Below are positions 9,432 to 18,400 of a stretch of 64,000 bases of DNA, in pieces (position 1 is the stretch's first letter; every line of letters starts with the position of its first letter). The stretch is from Peptococcaceae bacterium BICA1-7. GTDB taxonomy: Bacteria; Bacillota; Desulfotomaculia; Desulfotomaculales; Desulfocucumaceae. A model generated the notes under the pieces. It was not told the origin of the DNA. It worked only from the letters and a program-made list of their open reading frames with translations, and ran no database searches. The position numbers were made by a program, and so were the translations under genes. The stretch spans positions 186,001-250,000 of the forward strand of contig JUEB01000026.1 in assembly GCA_000802095.1 (NCBI GenBank), in the 5' to 3' direction.

Positions 9432-9605
9432 ATTCTGAAAGGACTTCTTTTTTTAGTGCCTGCGCTAATTACTTATTACAGCTTCACCTTCGGGCTGTGG
9501 GTCTGGCGGAAGGGGAACAGGGGAGGCGGAGCGGGGGTTTTTTTTGTGGCTGCGCTGGGCCTGGTCATGTCGGTATATTCAATTTTTATAAGGACAGGGT
9601 TTTAA
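9432..9605 (+). CDS. Small two-helix membrane protein with non-standard start, downstream of gerC
   Basis: A 57-codon open frame starts at ATT 9432 (or CTG 9435) and ends at TAA 9603-9605. An excellent ribosome site, AGGAGG at 9420-9425, sits 6 nt before ATT and 9 nt before CTG; no ATG, GTG or TTG start is available nearby. The product would have two membrane helices (LLFLVPALITYYSFTFGLWVW and VFFVAALGLVMSVYSIFI) separated by a basic, Gly-rich loop (RKGNRGGAG). It directly follows gerC and is probably in the same operon, so a role in the receptor complex is possible but unproven. A decayed gene is the alternative. Confidence 0.55.
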   Translation: MLKGLLFLVPALITYYSFTFGLWVWRKGNRGGGAGVFFVAALGLVMSVYSIFIRTGF

Positions 9606-9624
9606 AAAACTATTCCTGATAGCC

Positions 9625-10377
9625 CTATAATAAGGAAAAGGCCAGTGAGGCTGCCGCCCCGGCGGCTATTCCAAATACTGCCTGTCTTGGGTGCAGGCCA
9701 AGTGAGCAGGGCAGCAGGTCCTTTACGATTATATAAACAAGAGCTCCGGCACCCAGGGCCAATAAAAATGCTATTACTACCGGTCCGGCGGAAATATATG
9801 TTTGGGTTAAAATTGCCCCCACGGGAAGAAAAAGACCAGCCCCTGCCGCCAGGGCCACAGAAAATAGAGGCCTTTTTCCCGCCGTCAAAAAAAGTCCTGA
9901 AAGCGCCATGCCCTCCGGTATATTATGAAGTCCTATGGCAGTGGACAGCAGTATTCCCAATTCTGCCCGGGCCTCCAGCCCGGCCCCCACCGCCATTCCC
10001 TCGGGGAGGTTGTGGGCAGCCACCCCTATGGTAAAAAGGTATCCTGTCCTTAATAAGTCTCTCCTTACTGGAACACTTCCCCGTCCGGATGGGGAACAGG
10101 TCCAGCCGGGGAGCAGCTGTGGAAAAATCTTTTCGGTTAAACTGCCCAGCAAAATCCCAACTGTAAATCCTGCCGCTGCTGTAATCCAGCTCCCAAACCG
10201 CACCGCCTCAGGCAGTATGTCAAAAAAAGCCACCACGAATCCAATCCCTGACGAAAGCCCCAATAAAACCGGTACCGAGCCCACCACCAGCCTTCCGCAA
10301 ATGGCAGCAGATAATCCACCAAGCATTGTGGCCAACCCTGATAATAAAGGAATTGAAAAATTCTGTGAAGTTTCCAA
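9625..10377 (-). CDS. ZIP-family divalent metal transporter
   Basis: ZIP proteins import zinc, iron or manganese into the cytoplasm. The roughly 250-residue protein has about eight hydrophobic segments. The paired metal-site motifs HNLPEGMAVG and HNIPEGMALS lie in the fourth and fifth core helices, preceded by GFVVAFFDILPEA. I favour TTG at 10377, with GAGGGG 8 nt upstream; GTG at 10386 is in frame but abuts that site. It is transcribed alone, convergent with the ger operon. Confidence 0.9.
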   Translation of the reverse strand: METSQNFSIPLLSGLATMLGGLSAAICGRLVVGSVPVLLGLSSGIGFVVAFFDILPEAVRFGSWITAAAGFTVGILLGSLTEKIFPQLLPGWTCSPSGRGSVPVRRDLLRTGYLFTIGVAAHNLPEGMAVGAGLEARAELGILLSTAIGLHNIPEGMALSGLFLTAGKRPLFSVALAAGAGLFLPVGAILTQTYISAGPVVIAFLLALGAGALVYIIVKDLLPCSLGLHPRQAVFGIAAGAAASLAFSLL

Positions 10378-10685
10378 AACTGTCACCCCTCATTATCGCA
10401 TTTAACCTTATAAATTACTTTACTGGCGTAGATTATATTACTTTATAATTCTGATATTTAAGCACGACTTAAAAGGAATAATGCATTATTATATAGAATT
10501 TTCCATTTATAGATAACTTTTTCTGCTTTATTTAGATAATTACTGCAGAGTCACCAAACATTGGTCTTATCAGGCAGAAATAGAAATGTTTGCAGCTATT
10601 GGAACAATAGACCATTAGCCCTCCAGCCATTAAATATAAAATACCTATATATACCATTGCATAATGCTTTTTTGGATGTGTTTAT
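10378..10685. other. 308-bp intergenic region between ZIP gene and NtrC-type regulator
   Basis: No gene was seen. The region is A/T-rich and lies between divergent genes, so it must hold promoters for both. A small inverted repeat (CTATTG, 3-nt gap, CAATAG) lies at 10596-10610, about 75 bp before the regulator start, and could be an operator. No convincing -24/-12 promoter was found. Confidence 0.4.
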
Positions 10686-12068
10686 ATGACCACCTGCAAG
10701 CCCCGCATATTGATTGTTGGGGAAGAAGAAACCATCAGGAATACACTGTCCAGCGCCATCAGTGAGTATCAATTTGAATATACAGCCACAGGCGCGGGAG
10801 CTGTTGATAAGGTCCGCACCTCGTATTATCAGGCTGCCCTGGTTGATCTTATTCTTCCCGACATCAACGGCCTTGAGGTACTTTATGAAATAAAAATATT
10901 GCAGCCACAGTGCCAGGTAATTATAATGTCAGGTCATGCCAGCATACCCATGTCTGTGCGGTCAATAAAAATGGGCGCCCTTGATTTTATTGAAAGGCCC
11001 TTCTCCCTTCACCAGATACAGCTTATTTTGGAAAAGGCGGTCAAGGTTTCCGGTATAAATAATATGGACCATATATTGGGAAAAGTATTGGAGACTGCAG
11101 GGCGTGTGGGCATGACCGGGTTTTCCAGCAAAGAGATGAGAAACCTTCTGACTACAGCCTATAAGGTTGCCGGTAAAAAGATAAATATGCTTATATGCGG
11201 GGAAACCGGTACCGGTAAAGAGCTGCTGGCCAGGTTTATACACTCTTGCTCTCCGCAGTCCGCCAGAATTTTTCTTCCTGTAAACTGCGGGGCTCTGGCT
11301 GAAAGCCTTGTGGAAAGCGATCTTTTCGGACATGAAAAAGGCTCTTTTACAGGGGCGGACAGGCGGCGGCACGGCTGTTTTGAATTGGCCCACCGGGGCA
11401 CCATCCTTCTGGACGAGGTTGGAGACGCCTCTCCGGGTGTCCAGTCCAGGCTTTTAAGAGTACTTGAAACAGGAGAGATAAATAGACTGGGCGGGGAAGA
11501 AATAATTCATGTGGATGTGCGCATAATATCCGCCACCAATATTGATCTGGAAAAAGCAGTGCAAAAAAGGATGTTCAGGGAGGATCTGTACTACCGCCTG
11601 AGCGCGGTGAGGCTGGACATCCCTCCCCTGCGCCAGCGCCGAGAAGATATACCGCACCTGGCCGAATATTTTCTGCGGCGTATATTGGGCCAGGAAAACT
11701 TTGAATGCTCTATGTTTGCCCCTGAGACAATGGATATTATAGTCAATTACCCCTGGCCCGGAAATGTAAGGGAGCTGGCTAACGTGGTCTACCAGGCGGC
11801 AGCACTGTCCGAGGGAAATACCATATGCGCGGGCCATCTGCCCGATCGCCTTTTAAATACCAATAAAAAGGTGTCAGTTTTAGGAGCTATGGGAACCGAC
11901 AATTTAGTTTCCCCGCCCCGTCTAAAGGAAATAGAAAAATCAGCAATTATTTACGCCCTGCAGTACTTCAAGGGTAATATCAAGGCTGCCGCCCAGGCCC
12001 TGGGCATAGGAAGAGCCACTATGCACAGAAAATTAAAGGAGTATGGAATCGATTCCTCCAAAAATTGA
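10686..12068 (+). CDS. Sigma-54-dependent response regulator (NtrC family), orphan
   Basis: The 460-residue activator has a receiver domain (about 5-120), a sigma-54 AAA+ domain (about 145-370; GETGTGKELLARFIH, GHEKGSFTGADRR, a variant of the usual GAFTGA loop, and GTILLDEVGD) and a C-terminal Fis-type helix-turn-helix (GNIKAAAQALGIGRATMHRKL). The likely phosphoacceptor Asp is in ALVDLILPDINGLE. The acidic pocket reads EEE and the usual KPF lysine is replaced (IERPF), so phosphorylation may be altered. No histidine kinase gene lies nearby. A terminator follows at 12171. Confidence 0.93.
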   Translation: MTTCKPRILIVGEEETIRNTLSSAISEYQFEYTATGAGAVDKVRTSYYQAALVDLILPDINGLEVLYEIKILQPQCQVIIMSGHASIPMSVRSIKMGALDFIERPFSLHQIQLILEKAVKVSGINNMDHILGKVLETAGRVGMTGFSSKEMRNLLTTAYKVAGKKINMLICGETGTGKELLARFIHSCSPQSARIFLPVNCGALAESLVESDLFGHEKGSFTGADRRRHGCFELAHRGTILLDEVGDASPGVQSRLLRVLETGEINRLGGEEIIHVDVRIISATNIDLEKAVQKRMFREDLYYRLSAVRLDIPPLRQRREDIPHLAEYFLRRILGQENFECSMFAPETMDIIVNYPWPGNVRELANVVYQAAALSEGNTICAGHLPDRLLNTNKKVSVLGAMGTDNLVSPPRLKEIEKSAIIYALQYFKGNIKAAAQALGIGRATMHRKLKEYGIDSSKN

Positions 12069-12463
12069 CACAGACCAATGTAAAATAATTATTTTCGTGT
12101 ATCTTTTTGAGACATGAGACCCATCTTGATACAGTAATAAGAGATAATCATTAATTAAAACATCACAATAGCCACATTTTGGGCAACCTAAAATGTGGCA
12201 TATTTTTTGCTAGTAATATATATGTATTTATTTCCATAGTAAACCATCATCTGGCAAGAAAGCCATTTTAATGATTTCCAGTGCTGCTGCCCGTGCTGGA
12301 AGCGGAATACTAAACCCAATGCCGTAATACCAAAATAGCAATATCAGAATAGTATTTATAGGGAGAGTAACAAAGTGTGTCAAAATGAGACTTTATGTCA
12401 TTTATACTTATTTTCGGTAGATATGATAAAATTTATTTTTTTTCCGGAAGGAGCTGTTGATAT
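12069..12463. other. 395-bp intergenic region upstream of the Spo0E-like gene
   Basis: Apart from the terminator at 12171-12208, nothing coding was seen. The right end is A/T-rich. A TATGAT hexamer at 12423-12428 could be a -10 element for the Spo0E-like gene, but no good -35 partner was found. The ribosome site GGAAGGAG lies at 12445-12452. Confidence 0.4.
12171..12208 (+). terminator. Rho-independent terminator after the NtrC-type regulator
   Basis: A perfect 10-bp stem, GCCACATTTT (12171-12180) with AAAATGTGGC (12190-12199), has a 9-nt loop. A T-rich run (ATATTTTTT) follows on the plus strand. Confidence 0.75.
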
Positions 12464-12628
12464 ATGTTTTTGCCAGAGGTGATCATATTAATTGAAAGGA
12501 CCCGCAGAAGAATGTACCAGTCCAGTGACCCTTCCAAAATACTTAAGATAAGCCAGGAGATAGACCGTCTCCTGAACTGTTATTATTCCCTGAAGGATAA
12601 CTTCCCCTTCGGCCATAAAGATAAATAA
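12464..12628 (+). CDS. Spo0E-like aspartyl-phosphate phosphatase (sporulation regulator)
   Basis: This 54-residue protein contains the Spo0E-family core ILKISQEIDRLLNCYY (about residues 26-41), with the S-Q-E-x-D signature that marks small phosphatases acting on Spo0A~P. The N-terminal helix (EVIILIERTRRRMYQ) matches the other half of the helical hairpin. Start ATG 12464 has GGAAGGAG about 11 nt upstream. Family members delay sporulation by removing phosphate from Spo0A. It stands alone and is followed by a terminator. The assignment rests on the short signature and the length. Confidence 0.75.
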   Translation: MFLPEVIILIERTRRRMYQSSDPSKILKISQEIDRLLNCYYSLKDNFPFGHKDK

Positions 12629-12631
12629 AAA

Positions 12632-12660
12632 AGGCCGGGACAGAAGTCCTGGCGCTTTTA
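12632..12660 (+). terminator. Terminator after the Spo0E-like gene
   Basis: GCCGGGAC and GTCCTGGC form an 8-bp stem with one G-T wobble and an AGAA loop. GCTTTTA follows on the plus strand, just after the stop codon at 12626-12628. Confidence 0.6.
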
Positions 12661-12699
12661 TTACTAAACCATGCTCACTCACATGCAACAACGGTCCTT

Positions 12700-13989
12700 T
12701 TAGTCCTCCAGTGCCTTGAAAGCTGCCAGCGCCGCCTCGACAGTCCTGTCAATCATCTCATCAGTATGGGCCTGGCCAACAAAGGCGGCCTCGAACTGAG
12801 AGGGAGCCAGATATATTCCCTGTTCCAGCATTTTCTTGAAAAATGTTGCGTATTTCTCGGTGTCGGCTGTGCAGGCTGTTTCATAGTTCACTACTTCTGT
12901 ACGGGTAAAGAAACCGCACAGCATTGAGCCAACCCTGGTAAAAAATACGTCCCGTCCGGCGGTCCCGGCTGCTTCGGCAAGCCCCCGGGCAAGCCTGGCC
13001 GACTTGCTTTCCAGCTCACTGTAAAGATCTTTATTGGCCAGCACCTTCAGTGTGGCAATGCCTGCGCTGACGGCCAGAGGATTTCCGGAAAGTGTTCCGG
13101 CCTGGTATACCGGCCCGGACGGAGAAAGAAGCGACATTATTTCCCTTTTCCCGCCGTATGCCCCCACCGGAAGGCCACCGCCTATTATCTTGCCCATGCA
13201 GGTTAAATCCGGGATCACGCCAAATAATTCCTGAGCCCCGCCATAGGAAAGCCTGAAACCTGTGATGACCTCGTCAAATATTAAGAGGGCACCGTGCCGT
13301 TTGGTTAATTGCCTAAGTCCCTGCAAAAATCCAGGCCCCGGAGGAACCACCCCCATGTTGCCAGGCACCGGCTCCACTATTACCGCAGCAATCTCCTCAC
13401 CTAAAGAGCTGAATATTCTTTCAATGCCGTCAAGGTCATTAAATCCGGCGTTTATTGTATTGACCGCAGTTTCTTCGGGAACACCCGGGCTGGTGGGAAC
13501 TCCATGGGTCAGAGCGCCCGATCCCGCCTTAATAAGAAACATATCCGCATGCCCGTGGTAGCACCCCTCAAATTTTACTATTTTCTTTCTCCCTGTATAG
13601 GCCCTGGCCAGTCTGGCCGCGCTCATAGTGGCCTCGGTCCCCGAGCTTACCAGCCTGACCATTTCCACCGAGGGCACGGCCTCGACGATCATCTTTGCCA
13701 GTATAGTTTCTTTTTCAGTAGGCGCCCCAAAGCTGGTGCCCACCTCAAGGCATTCCGTAACCGCAGCCACCACCTCCCGGCGCAGGTGACCCAGCAGAAG
13801 GGGGCCCCAGGACCCCACGAAATCTATGTATTCATTGCCATCCACATCTTCAATAAGAGCCCCCCGCCCTCTTTTTATAAAAACAGGGTTTAAGCCCACC
13901 GACTTAAAGGCCCTCACCGGGCTGTTCACACCACCGGGTATATATTTTTGGGCCTCCTCAAACATCTTAACCGAATTTCTTTTATTCAA
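12700..13989 (-). CDS. hemL: Glutamate-1-semialdehyde 2,1-aminomutase
   Basis: HemL converts glutamate-1-semialdehyde to 5-aminolevulinate using PLP. The 429-residue protein has the family N terminus ([18 protein letters not shown]), the PLP-phosphate region [20 protein letters not shown], and the catalytic lysine in [17 protein letters not shown]. The start is TTG at 13989 behind a GGGGG site. It is the last gene of the haem cluster, separated from ahbB by 162 bp that include a CCACAGAGGACACAGAG-type repeat. It works with HemA, encoded about 7 kb upstream in the same direction. Confidence 0.96.
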   Translation of the reverse strand: MNKRNSVKMFEEAQKYIPGGVNSPVRAFKSVGLNPVFIKRGRGALIEDVDGNEYIDFVGSWGPLLLGHLRREVVAAVTECLEVGTSFGAPTEKETILAKMIVEAVPSVEMVRLVSSGTEATMSAARLARAYTGRKKIVKFEGCYHGHADMFLIKAGSGALTHGVPTSPGVPEETAVNTINAGFNDLDGIERIFSSLGEEIAAVIVEPVPGNMGVVPPGPGFLQGLRQLTKRHGALLIFDEVITGFRLSYGGAQELFGVIPDLTCMGKIIGGGLPVGAYGGKREIMSLLSPSGPVYQAGTLSGNPLAVSAGIATLKVLANKDLYSELESKSARLARGLAEAAGTAGRDVFFTRVGSMLCGFFTRTEVVNYETACTADTEKYATFFKKMLEQGIYLAPSQFEAAFVGQAHTDEMIDRTVEAALAAFKALED

Positions 13990-14066
13990 ACGAGTAACCC
14001 CCTTATCTTCCCAGCCACCGGATTTATCTGAATTCTGGATTATACTGAAAATATTAACGGGTCTTT

Positions 14067-14100
14067 ATTAACCACAGAGGACACAGAGATCGTGGTTAAT
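14067..14100. repeat. CCACAGAGGACACAGAG-type repeat within an inverted repeat
   Basis: The interspersed repeat core lies between perfect 9-bp arms, ATTAACCAC (14067-14075) and GTGGTTAAT (14092-14100). It sits between ahbB and hemL, inside what otherwise looks like one transcription unit. Related copies are at 1163-1192, 1306-1333 and 31811-31837. Confidence 0.7.
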
Positions 14101-14151
14101 TTAATAAGTCGTGGAGGTCTGTCTCCCCACCGAAAAATTATTCCTTAAGCA

Positions 14152-14622
14152 TTATTCCAGAAAGTATTTCATGCTCTCCTTTTTCAGCTCCCCGGTGCTG
14201 AACAGCACCAGGTAGTCGGAAAGTCCTGAAATTCTGGACATTTCCCCCGCAACCTCATGGCACTCCAGCGGGCTTTTGCCATGCACCATGGTAAACAGGT
14301 TATACTGCCAGTCACCGGAGGTGCTTCTTTCATAGCAGTGGCTGACCGCAGGGTTTCCGGAAAAAAGCTCCCCGGCCCTGTCCACAAAAGAGGCTGGAAC
14401 TTTCCAGGCAATCATGGCGTTAGCTGTAAAGCCGAGATCCTGGTGTCGCACCGCTGCGCCGAATCTTCTGATCAGTCCCCTTGTCCGCATGTCCTTTATT
14501 GTATTGATTAGTTTTTCCTCTGTAATGCCAATTCTTTCGGCGATGACCCCATAGGGCTTGCTCACCAGAGGCAGACCTTCCTGTAAGGCCCTGATAATTT
14601 TCTTTTCCAATTCGGTAATCAA
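14152..14622 (-). CDS. ahbB: Siroheme decarboxylase subunit AhbB
   Basis: AhbA and AhbB together decarboxylate siroheme to 12,18-didecarboxysiroheme, the first step of haem formation from siroheme. The 156-residue protein is an Lrp/AsnC-like fold: an N-terminal winged helix (LEKKIIRALQEGLPLVSKPYGVIAERIGI) and LIRRFGAAVRHQDLGFTANAM, a ligand-binding segment with a conserved His. The start is TTG at 14622 with GGAGGG upstream, 2 nt after the ahbA stop. The A/B naming follows resemblance to the AhbB type (RFGAAVRH); the two could be swapped. Confidence 0.85.
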   Translation of the reverse strand: MITELEKKIIRALQEGLPLVSKPYGVIAERIGITEEKLINTIKDMRTRGLIRRFGAAVRHQDLGFTANAMIAWKVPASFVDRAGELFSGNPAVSHCYERSTSGDWQYNLFTMVHGKSPLECHEVAGEMSRISGLSDYLVLFSTGELKKESMKYFLE

Positions 14623-14624
14623 TG

Positions 14625-15086
14625 CTAACCCTCCGTCAGGTCAAAATTTACCCTTATTTTAAAGAGCTTAACCGCCGGAAGACTGATTATATCGTCAATA
14701 CCGGTCTTTTTCCGTATTTCTCCGGTTATCCGTGATATTTCTCCCTTATCCCGTGCCAGCAGGGTAAACCACATGTTGTAATCATGATCTCTCAGGTAAT
14801 TGTGGGTAACCCCCGGATAGCTGTTGACCACACCGGCGGCAAATTCCACCTCATCCGGAGGAACCTTCATAGCGCACAAAGTTCCAGTATAGCCCAGCTT
14901 CCGGGAGTCAAAAATACCTCCCAGCCTTCTTATGGTCATGTCTTCAATAAGCCTGCTCAGCCTGTCCAGAACCTCATCCTCGCTTGTCCCCAGTGCTTCG
15001 GCCAGTGTCTTATAAGGCTCAGTGGTTAGTGGAAAGTCAGACTGTATTATATTCAGCAGATTCCTGTCCAGATTGTCCAATACCAT
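14625..15086 (-). CDS. ahbA: Siroheme decarboxylase subunit AhbA
   Basis: This is the 153-residue partner of AhbB in the siroheme decarboxylase. It has the same Lrp-like arrangement (LDRNLLNIIQSDFPLTTEPYKTLAEALG, IRRLGGIFDSRKLGYTG) and a GVTHNYLRDHDYNMWFT stretch typical of AhbA. Start ATG 15086 has GGAGG 6 nt upstream. Such proteins are often mislabelled as transcriptional regulators. Two paralogues side by side with two radical SAM genes and hemB make the biosynthetic role far more likely here. Confidence 0.87.
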   Translation of the reverse strand: MVLDNLDRNLLNIIQSDFPLTTEPYKTLAEALGTSEDEVLDRLSRLIEDMTIRRLGGIFDSRKLGYTGTLCAMKVPPDEVEFAAGVVNSYPGVTHNYLRDHDYNMWFTLLARDKGEISRITGEIRKKTGIDDIISLPAVKLFKIRVNFDLTEG

Positions 15087-15183
15087 TATTTACCTCCATA
15101 TAAAGGCCGTCGTAACATTGGCAAGCATTTAGTCATACATCTATCTATTACCTGCTTACCATATAAATTAACCCTTACATTAC

Positions 15184-16185
15184 TTACGTCTGACTTCCGG
15201 CGACTGACGAACGAAAAAGGCACCAGGGCTCTTCAGCCATATAGTCCCCGTGGTAATACAGCGCCCTTGCCCGGCATCCTCCGCAAATTTTTCTATACTC
15301 ACACAGGCCGCACCCGCCCCCGTATTCCAGGGTGCGCAGTCTGTTAAAAACAGTATTATCCCGCCATATGTCGCCAAAGGGTATTTCTCTGACATTTCCC
15401 ACCTTTATGTCCAGGTAGGCACAGGGCTGCACATCGCCCACCGGATTTATTATGCAGTAGGCGGTGCCGGCCAGGCATCCTCTGCTGAAGCGGGTGACAA
15501 CTCCCATCTGCCTGGCTATTCTCATGAACTGCGGGGCACAGGTAGGCTTTAGCTCTATATTGACCTGGCCTTGCTTTTTCATTATTCTTTCCAGTATCTC
15601 CTCATACCTGTCTTCCCGCAGTGACTGACCTTCTATATCCGCCCCCCGCCCGGTGGGAACCAGGAAAAAAAAGTGGTGGGCGGCAGCCCCGGCCTTTATG
15701 GCCAGGTCTGTTATTGCCTCAATTTCGTCGGCATTCCAGTCTACCACAGTAGTGTGCAGCTGAAAGGGAAGACCGGCCTCCCGGCAGGCTTCCATACCCT
15801 CAACAGCTTTCTGCCATGCTCCAGGCACTCCCCTGAAGCCGTCATGCTTTTCAGAGCTCACGCTATCAAGGCTTATACCCATGGCCATGGCCCCGGATTT
15901 TTTAAGTCTCACTGCCTCTTTAACGTTAATGAGGGTCCCGTTGGTGCCGAATACCGGCCTTAGGCCCCTTTGGGCCGCATGTTTTACCAGTGTGTGTATG
16001 TCCGGCCTCATCAGGGGCTCACCGCCGCTGAATATCATTATTTTAAAGCCTGCCCCGGCTATGCCGTCAATCAGGGCCAGCCCCTCATCGGTGCTGAGCT
16101 CCTCCTCGGCCTTAGCTCCCGCATCCCTGTAGCAGTGACTGCATTTAAGATTGCAGGCGTTGGTCGTATTCCAGGAAACTATCAA
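15184..16185 (-). CDS. ahbD: Radical SAM haem-pathway enzyme, AhbD-like (NirJ2 type)
   Basis: AhbD oxidatively decarboxylates two propionates of iron-coproporphyrin III to give haem. The 333-residue protein opens with the radical SAM cluster motif CNLKCSHCYRDAG (about residues 10-22). The C-terminal SPASM-type region is rich in Cys (CLAGTAYC, VQPCAYLDIKVGNV, CGLCEYRKICGGCRARALYYHGD), suggesting further Fe-S clusters. The start is TTG at 16185, directly next to the hemB stop. Assignment of AhbD rather than AhbC rests on the NirJ2-like short N terminus and is moderately sure. Confidence 0.8.
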   Translation of the reverse strand: MIVSWNTTNACNLKCSHCYRDAGAKAEEELSTDEGLALIDGIAGAGFKIMIFSGGEPLMRPDIHTLVKHAAQRGLRPVFGTNGTLINVKEAVRLKKSGAMAMGISLDSVSSEKHDGFRGVPGAWQKAVEGMEACREAGLPFQLHTTVVDWNADEIEAITDLAIKAGAAAHHFFFLVPTGRGADIEGQSLREDRYEEILERIMKKQGQVNIELKPTCAPQFMRIARQMGVVTRFSRGCLAGTAYCIINPVGDVQPCAYLDIKVGNVREIPFGDIWRDNTVFNRLRTLEYGGGCGLCEYRKICGGCRARALYYHGDYMAEEPWCLFRSSVAGSQT

Positions 16186-17166
16186 TTAGAGCCCCTCCTT
16201 TAGCCACCCGGCCACATCAAGGGCGTGGTAGGTTATGATAATATCGGCTCCGGATCTTTTCATCCCGGTTAGGGTCTCGGTAACTATCTTTCTTTCGTCT
16301 ATCCAGCCCATTTTTGCGGCAGCCTTGACCATGGAGTACTCGCCGCTCACATTATAAACCGCCAGGGGGTAATCGAAGCTCTCCCTGATCATTCTCACTA
16401 TGTCAAGGTAGGCCAGGGCGGGCTTTACGATAATTATATCGGCTCCCTCAGCAATGTCCAGTGAGGCCTCCCTTAGAGCCTCCCTGGCATTGGGCGGGTC
16501 CATCTGGTAAGCCCTGCGGTCTCCGAACTGCGGGGCCGACCCGGCAGCCTCCCGGAAGGGCCCGTAATAGGCGGAAGAATATTTCACCGAGTAGGCCATA
16601 ATAGGAGTTTCCTGACAGCCCTCGCTGTCCAGGGCCTTCCTTATGGCAGCCACCCGGCCGTCCATCATGTCGCTGGGAGCCACCATATCGGCCCCGGATC
16701 TAACGTGTGAGACAGCTGTTCTGGCCAACAGATCCAGGGTGGGGTCGTTAAGCACCCGGCCTCCCTCAACTATTCCGCAGTGCCCGTGATCAGTGTACTC
16801 ACAAAGACATACATCGGTAATTACAAGAAGATTGGGGACCAGCCTCTTAATCTCCCTGACCGCTTGCTGCACCACTCCATCTTCGGCGTAAGCCCCTGTG
16901 CCCAGCGAATCTTTAAAGTCCGGGACCCCGAAGAGAAGCACCGCCGGTATACCCATTTCCCAGGCCTTTTGCGCCTCTTCGGCAACTATGTCCACCGACA
17001 GATTAAATATTCCCGGCATCGATTCCACCGGCCTTTTTATTCCCTTTCCGGCAGCTGCGAACAAAGGATACACAAGGTCATTCACCGACAGCGCGGTCTC
17101 CCTTACCAGCCGCCGGATACTCTCGCTGCCCCTCAGCCTCCGCGGTCGATATTCCGGAAAATTCAT
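16186..17166 (-). CDS. hemB: Porphobilinogen synthase (5-aminolevulinate dehydratase)
   Basis: HemB condenses two 5-aminolevulinates to porphobilinogen. The 326-residue protein has the zinc-type cysteine motif [14 protein letters not shown] (about 117-130). The two active-site lysines lie in [16 protein letters not shown] and [11 protein letters not shown]. Start ATG 17166 has GGGGGG upstream. It sits between the two radical SAM genes of the Ahb route, with 34 bp to the upstream gene, consistent with one operon. Confidence 0.97.
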   Translation of the reverse strand: MNFPEYRPRRLRGSESIRRLVRETALSVNDLVYPLFAAAGKGIKRPVESMPGIFNLSVDIVAEEAQKAWEMGIPAVLLFGVPDFKDSLGTGAYAEDGVVQQAVREIKRLVPNLLVITDVCLCEYTDHGHCGIVEGGRVLNDPTLDLLARTAVSHVRSGADMVAPSDMMDGRVAAIRKALDSEGCQETPIMAYSVKYSSAYYGPFREAAGSAPQFGDRRAYQMDPPNAREALREASLDIAEGADIIIVKPALAYLDIVRMIRESFDYPLAVYNVSGEYSMVKAAAKMGWIDERKIVTETLTGMKRSGADIIITYHALDVAGWLKEGL

Positions 17167-17200
17167 GATAGCTTACCCCCCTGATTTTGTGGTCGTGGGA

Positions 17201-18376
17201 TTAGGAACCCCTAATCTCCTCATCTGTCAAATAACACGCCGGGTCCTGGGCCCAGAAGTCTCCGTATACCGCCTCGGCCCTGGCCCTGAAGTTTCCATTG
17301 CACAAACCGAACCACCGGCAGCCTGAACACCTTCCTCCAATAAGCCCGGCCCTCTTCTTAAGGCCTGCCATCACCGGGTGTGAGGTGTCATTCCAGATAT
17401 CTCCGAATTTTCTTTGCCTCACATTGCCAAAGGTATGGTTTCGGGTGAACTGGTCGGGATGCACATCACCCAGCCAGTCAACTTCACCAATGGCGATTCC
17501 TGAACGGTTGCCTCCATTTCTCTGCAAAAGATTTAACACCTCTTCTGCCCGTGGAGATTTCTCTTTCAGGAGCTTCAGATAAATATACACAGCGTCACAG
17601 TGATTATCCACCGTGAGCACTTCAACCATCTTTCCTTTTTTAAAAAATTCACCTGTTCTTTCGGTTATAAGGTCCAGTACGGCCCTGGATTCCTGGTGGG
17701 ATATATCCTCCTCCACCATTTTACTGCCCCTGCCGGAGTACACCAGGTGATAAAAGCAAACCCTGGGTATGCCCTCATCATCTATGAGGCGGAAAATATC
17801 GTCTATGTCATTGTAGTTATGACGATTTATGGTGAAGCGTAAGCCTACTTTCTGCCCGGCCCGGCGGCAGTTTCTTATTCCTTCCAGGGCCTCTTCGAAA
17901 GCTCCCATTTTGCCCCGGAAGCGGTCATTGTTTTCACCTATGCCGTCCAGGCTGATACCTACATACCCGACACCTAGGTCCTTTATGCTCCGGGCGGTAT
18001 TACGGTCGATCAGCGTCCCGTTGGTGGATATGGTTACCCGTATTCCTCTTTTTACCGCATGCCCGGCAAGATCAAAAAAATCCTCCCGCACCAGAGGCTC
18101 ACCACCGGAAAATAGTATCACCGGCACCTTAAAGTCCGCCAGGTCATCTATAAATTTAAGGGCCTCTCCGGTGGAAAGCTCGCCCTCGGCGGCGTTTCCT
18201 CCCGAGTTGGCATAGCAGTGCCTGCACTTTAGATTGCAGGCGCTGGTTATATTCCAGACTACCACCGGCCCGAAGCCTTTGACTGCGCCGGCTGTCTGGC
18301 CGCTTACGCCGTGATTGTATCTAAGTGAGTCACCGAAATTTTCCATTCCGTAAAGAAGCCTGCTGACGCTAATCAT
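17201..18376 (-). CDS. ahbC: Radical SAM haem-pathway enzyme, AhbC-like (NirJ1 type)
   Basis: AhbC converts 12,18-didecarboxysiroheme to iron-coproporphyrin III by removing acetate side chains. The 391-residue protein has a longer N terminus (ISVSRLLYGMENFGDSLRY) typical of NirJ1-type sequences, then the cluster motif CNLKCRHCYANSGG (about 47-60). The C-terminal region has GDVHPDQFTRNHTFGNV in place of the usual cysteine pair, and CSGCRWFGLCNGNFRARAEAVYGD. Start ATG 18376 has AGGAG upstream. The paralogue at 15184 is called AhbD; confidence in the split is moderate. Confidence 0.82.
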   Translation of the reverse strand: MISVSRLLYGMENFGDSLRYNHGVSGQTAGAVKGFGPVVVWNITSACNLKCRHCYANSGGNAAEGELSTGEALKFIDDLADFKVPVILFSGGEPLVREDFFDLAGHAVKRGIRVTISTNGTLIDRNTARSIKDLGVGYVGISLDGIGENNDRFRGKMGAFEEALEGIRNCRRAGQKVGLRFTINRHNYNDIDDIFRLIDDEGIPRVCFYHLVYSGRGSKMVEEDISHQESRAVLDLITERTGEFFKKGKMVEVLTVDNHCDAVYIYLKLLKEKSPRAEEVLNLLQRNGGNRSGIAIGEVDWLGDVHPDQFTRNHTFGNVRQRKFGDIWNDTSHPVMAGLKKRAGLIGGRCSGCRWFGLCNGNFRARAEAVYGDFWAQDPACYLTDEEIRGS

Positions 18377-18400
18377 AGTCCAACTCCTGTCTTTTTCCTA

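Noticed and set aside
14152-15086. Lrp/AsnC transcription regulators
   Set aside because: Although the fold is Lrp-like, the adjacent pair with hemB and two radical SAM haem genes and the AhbA/B-type motifs indicate siroheme decarboxylase.
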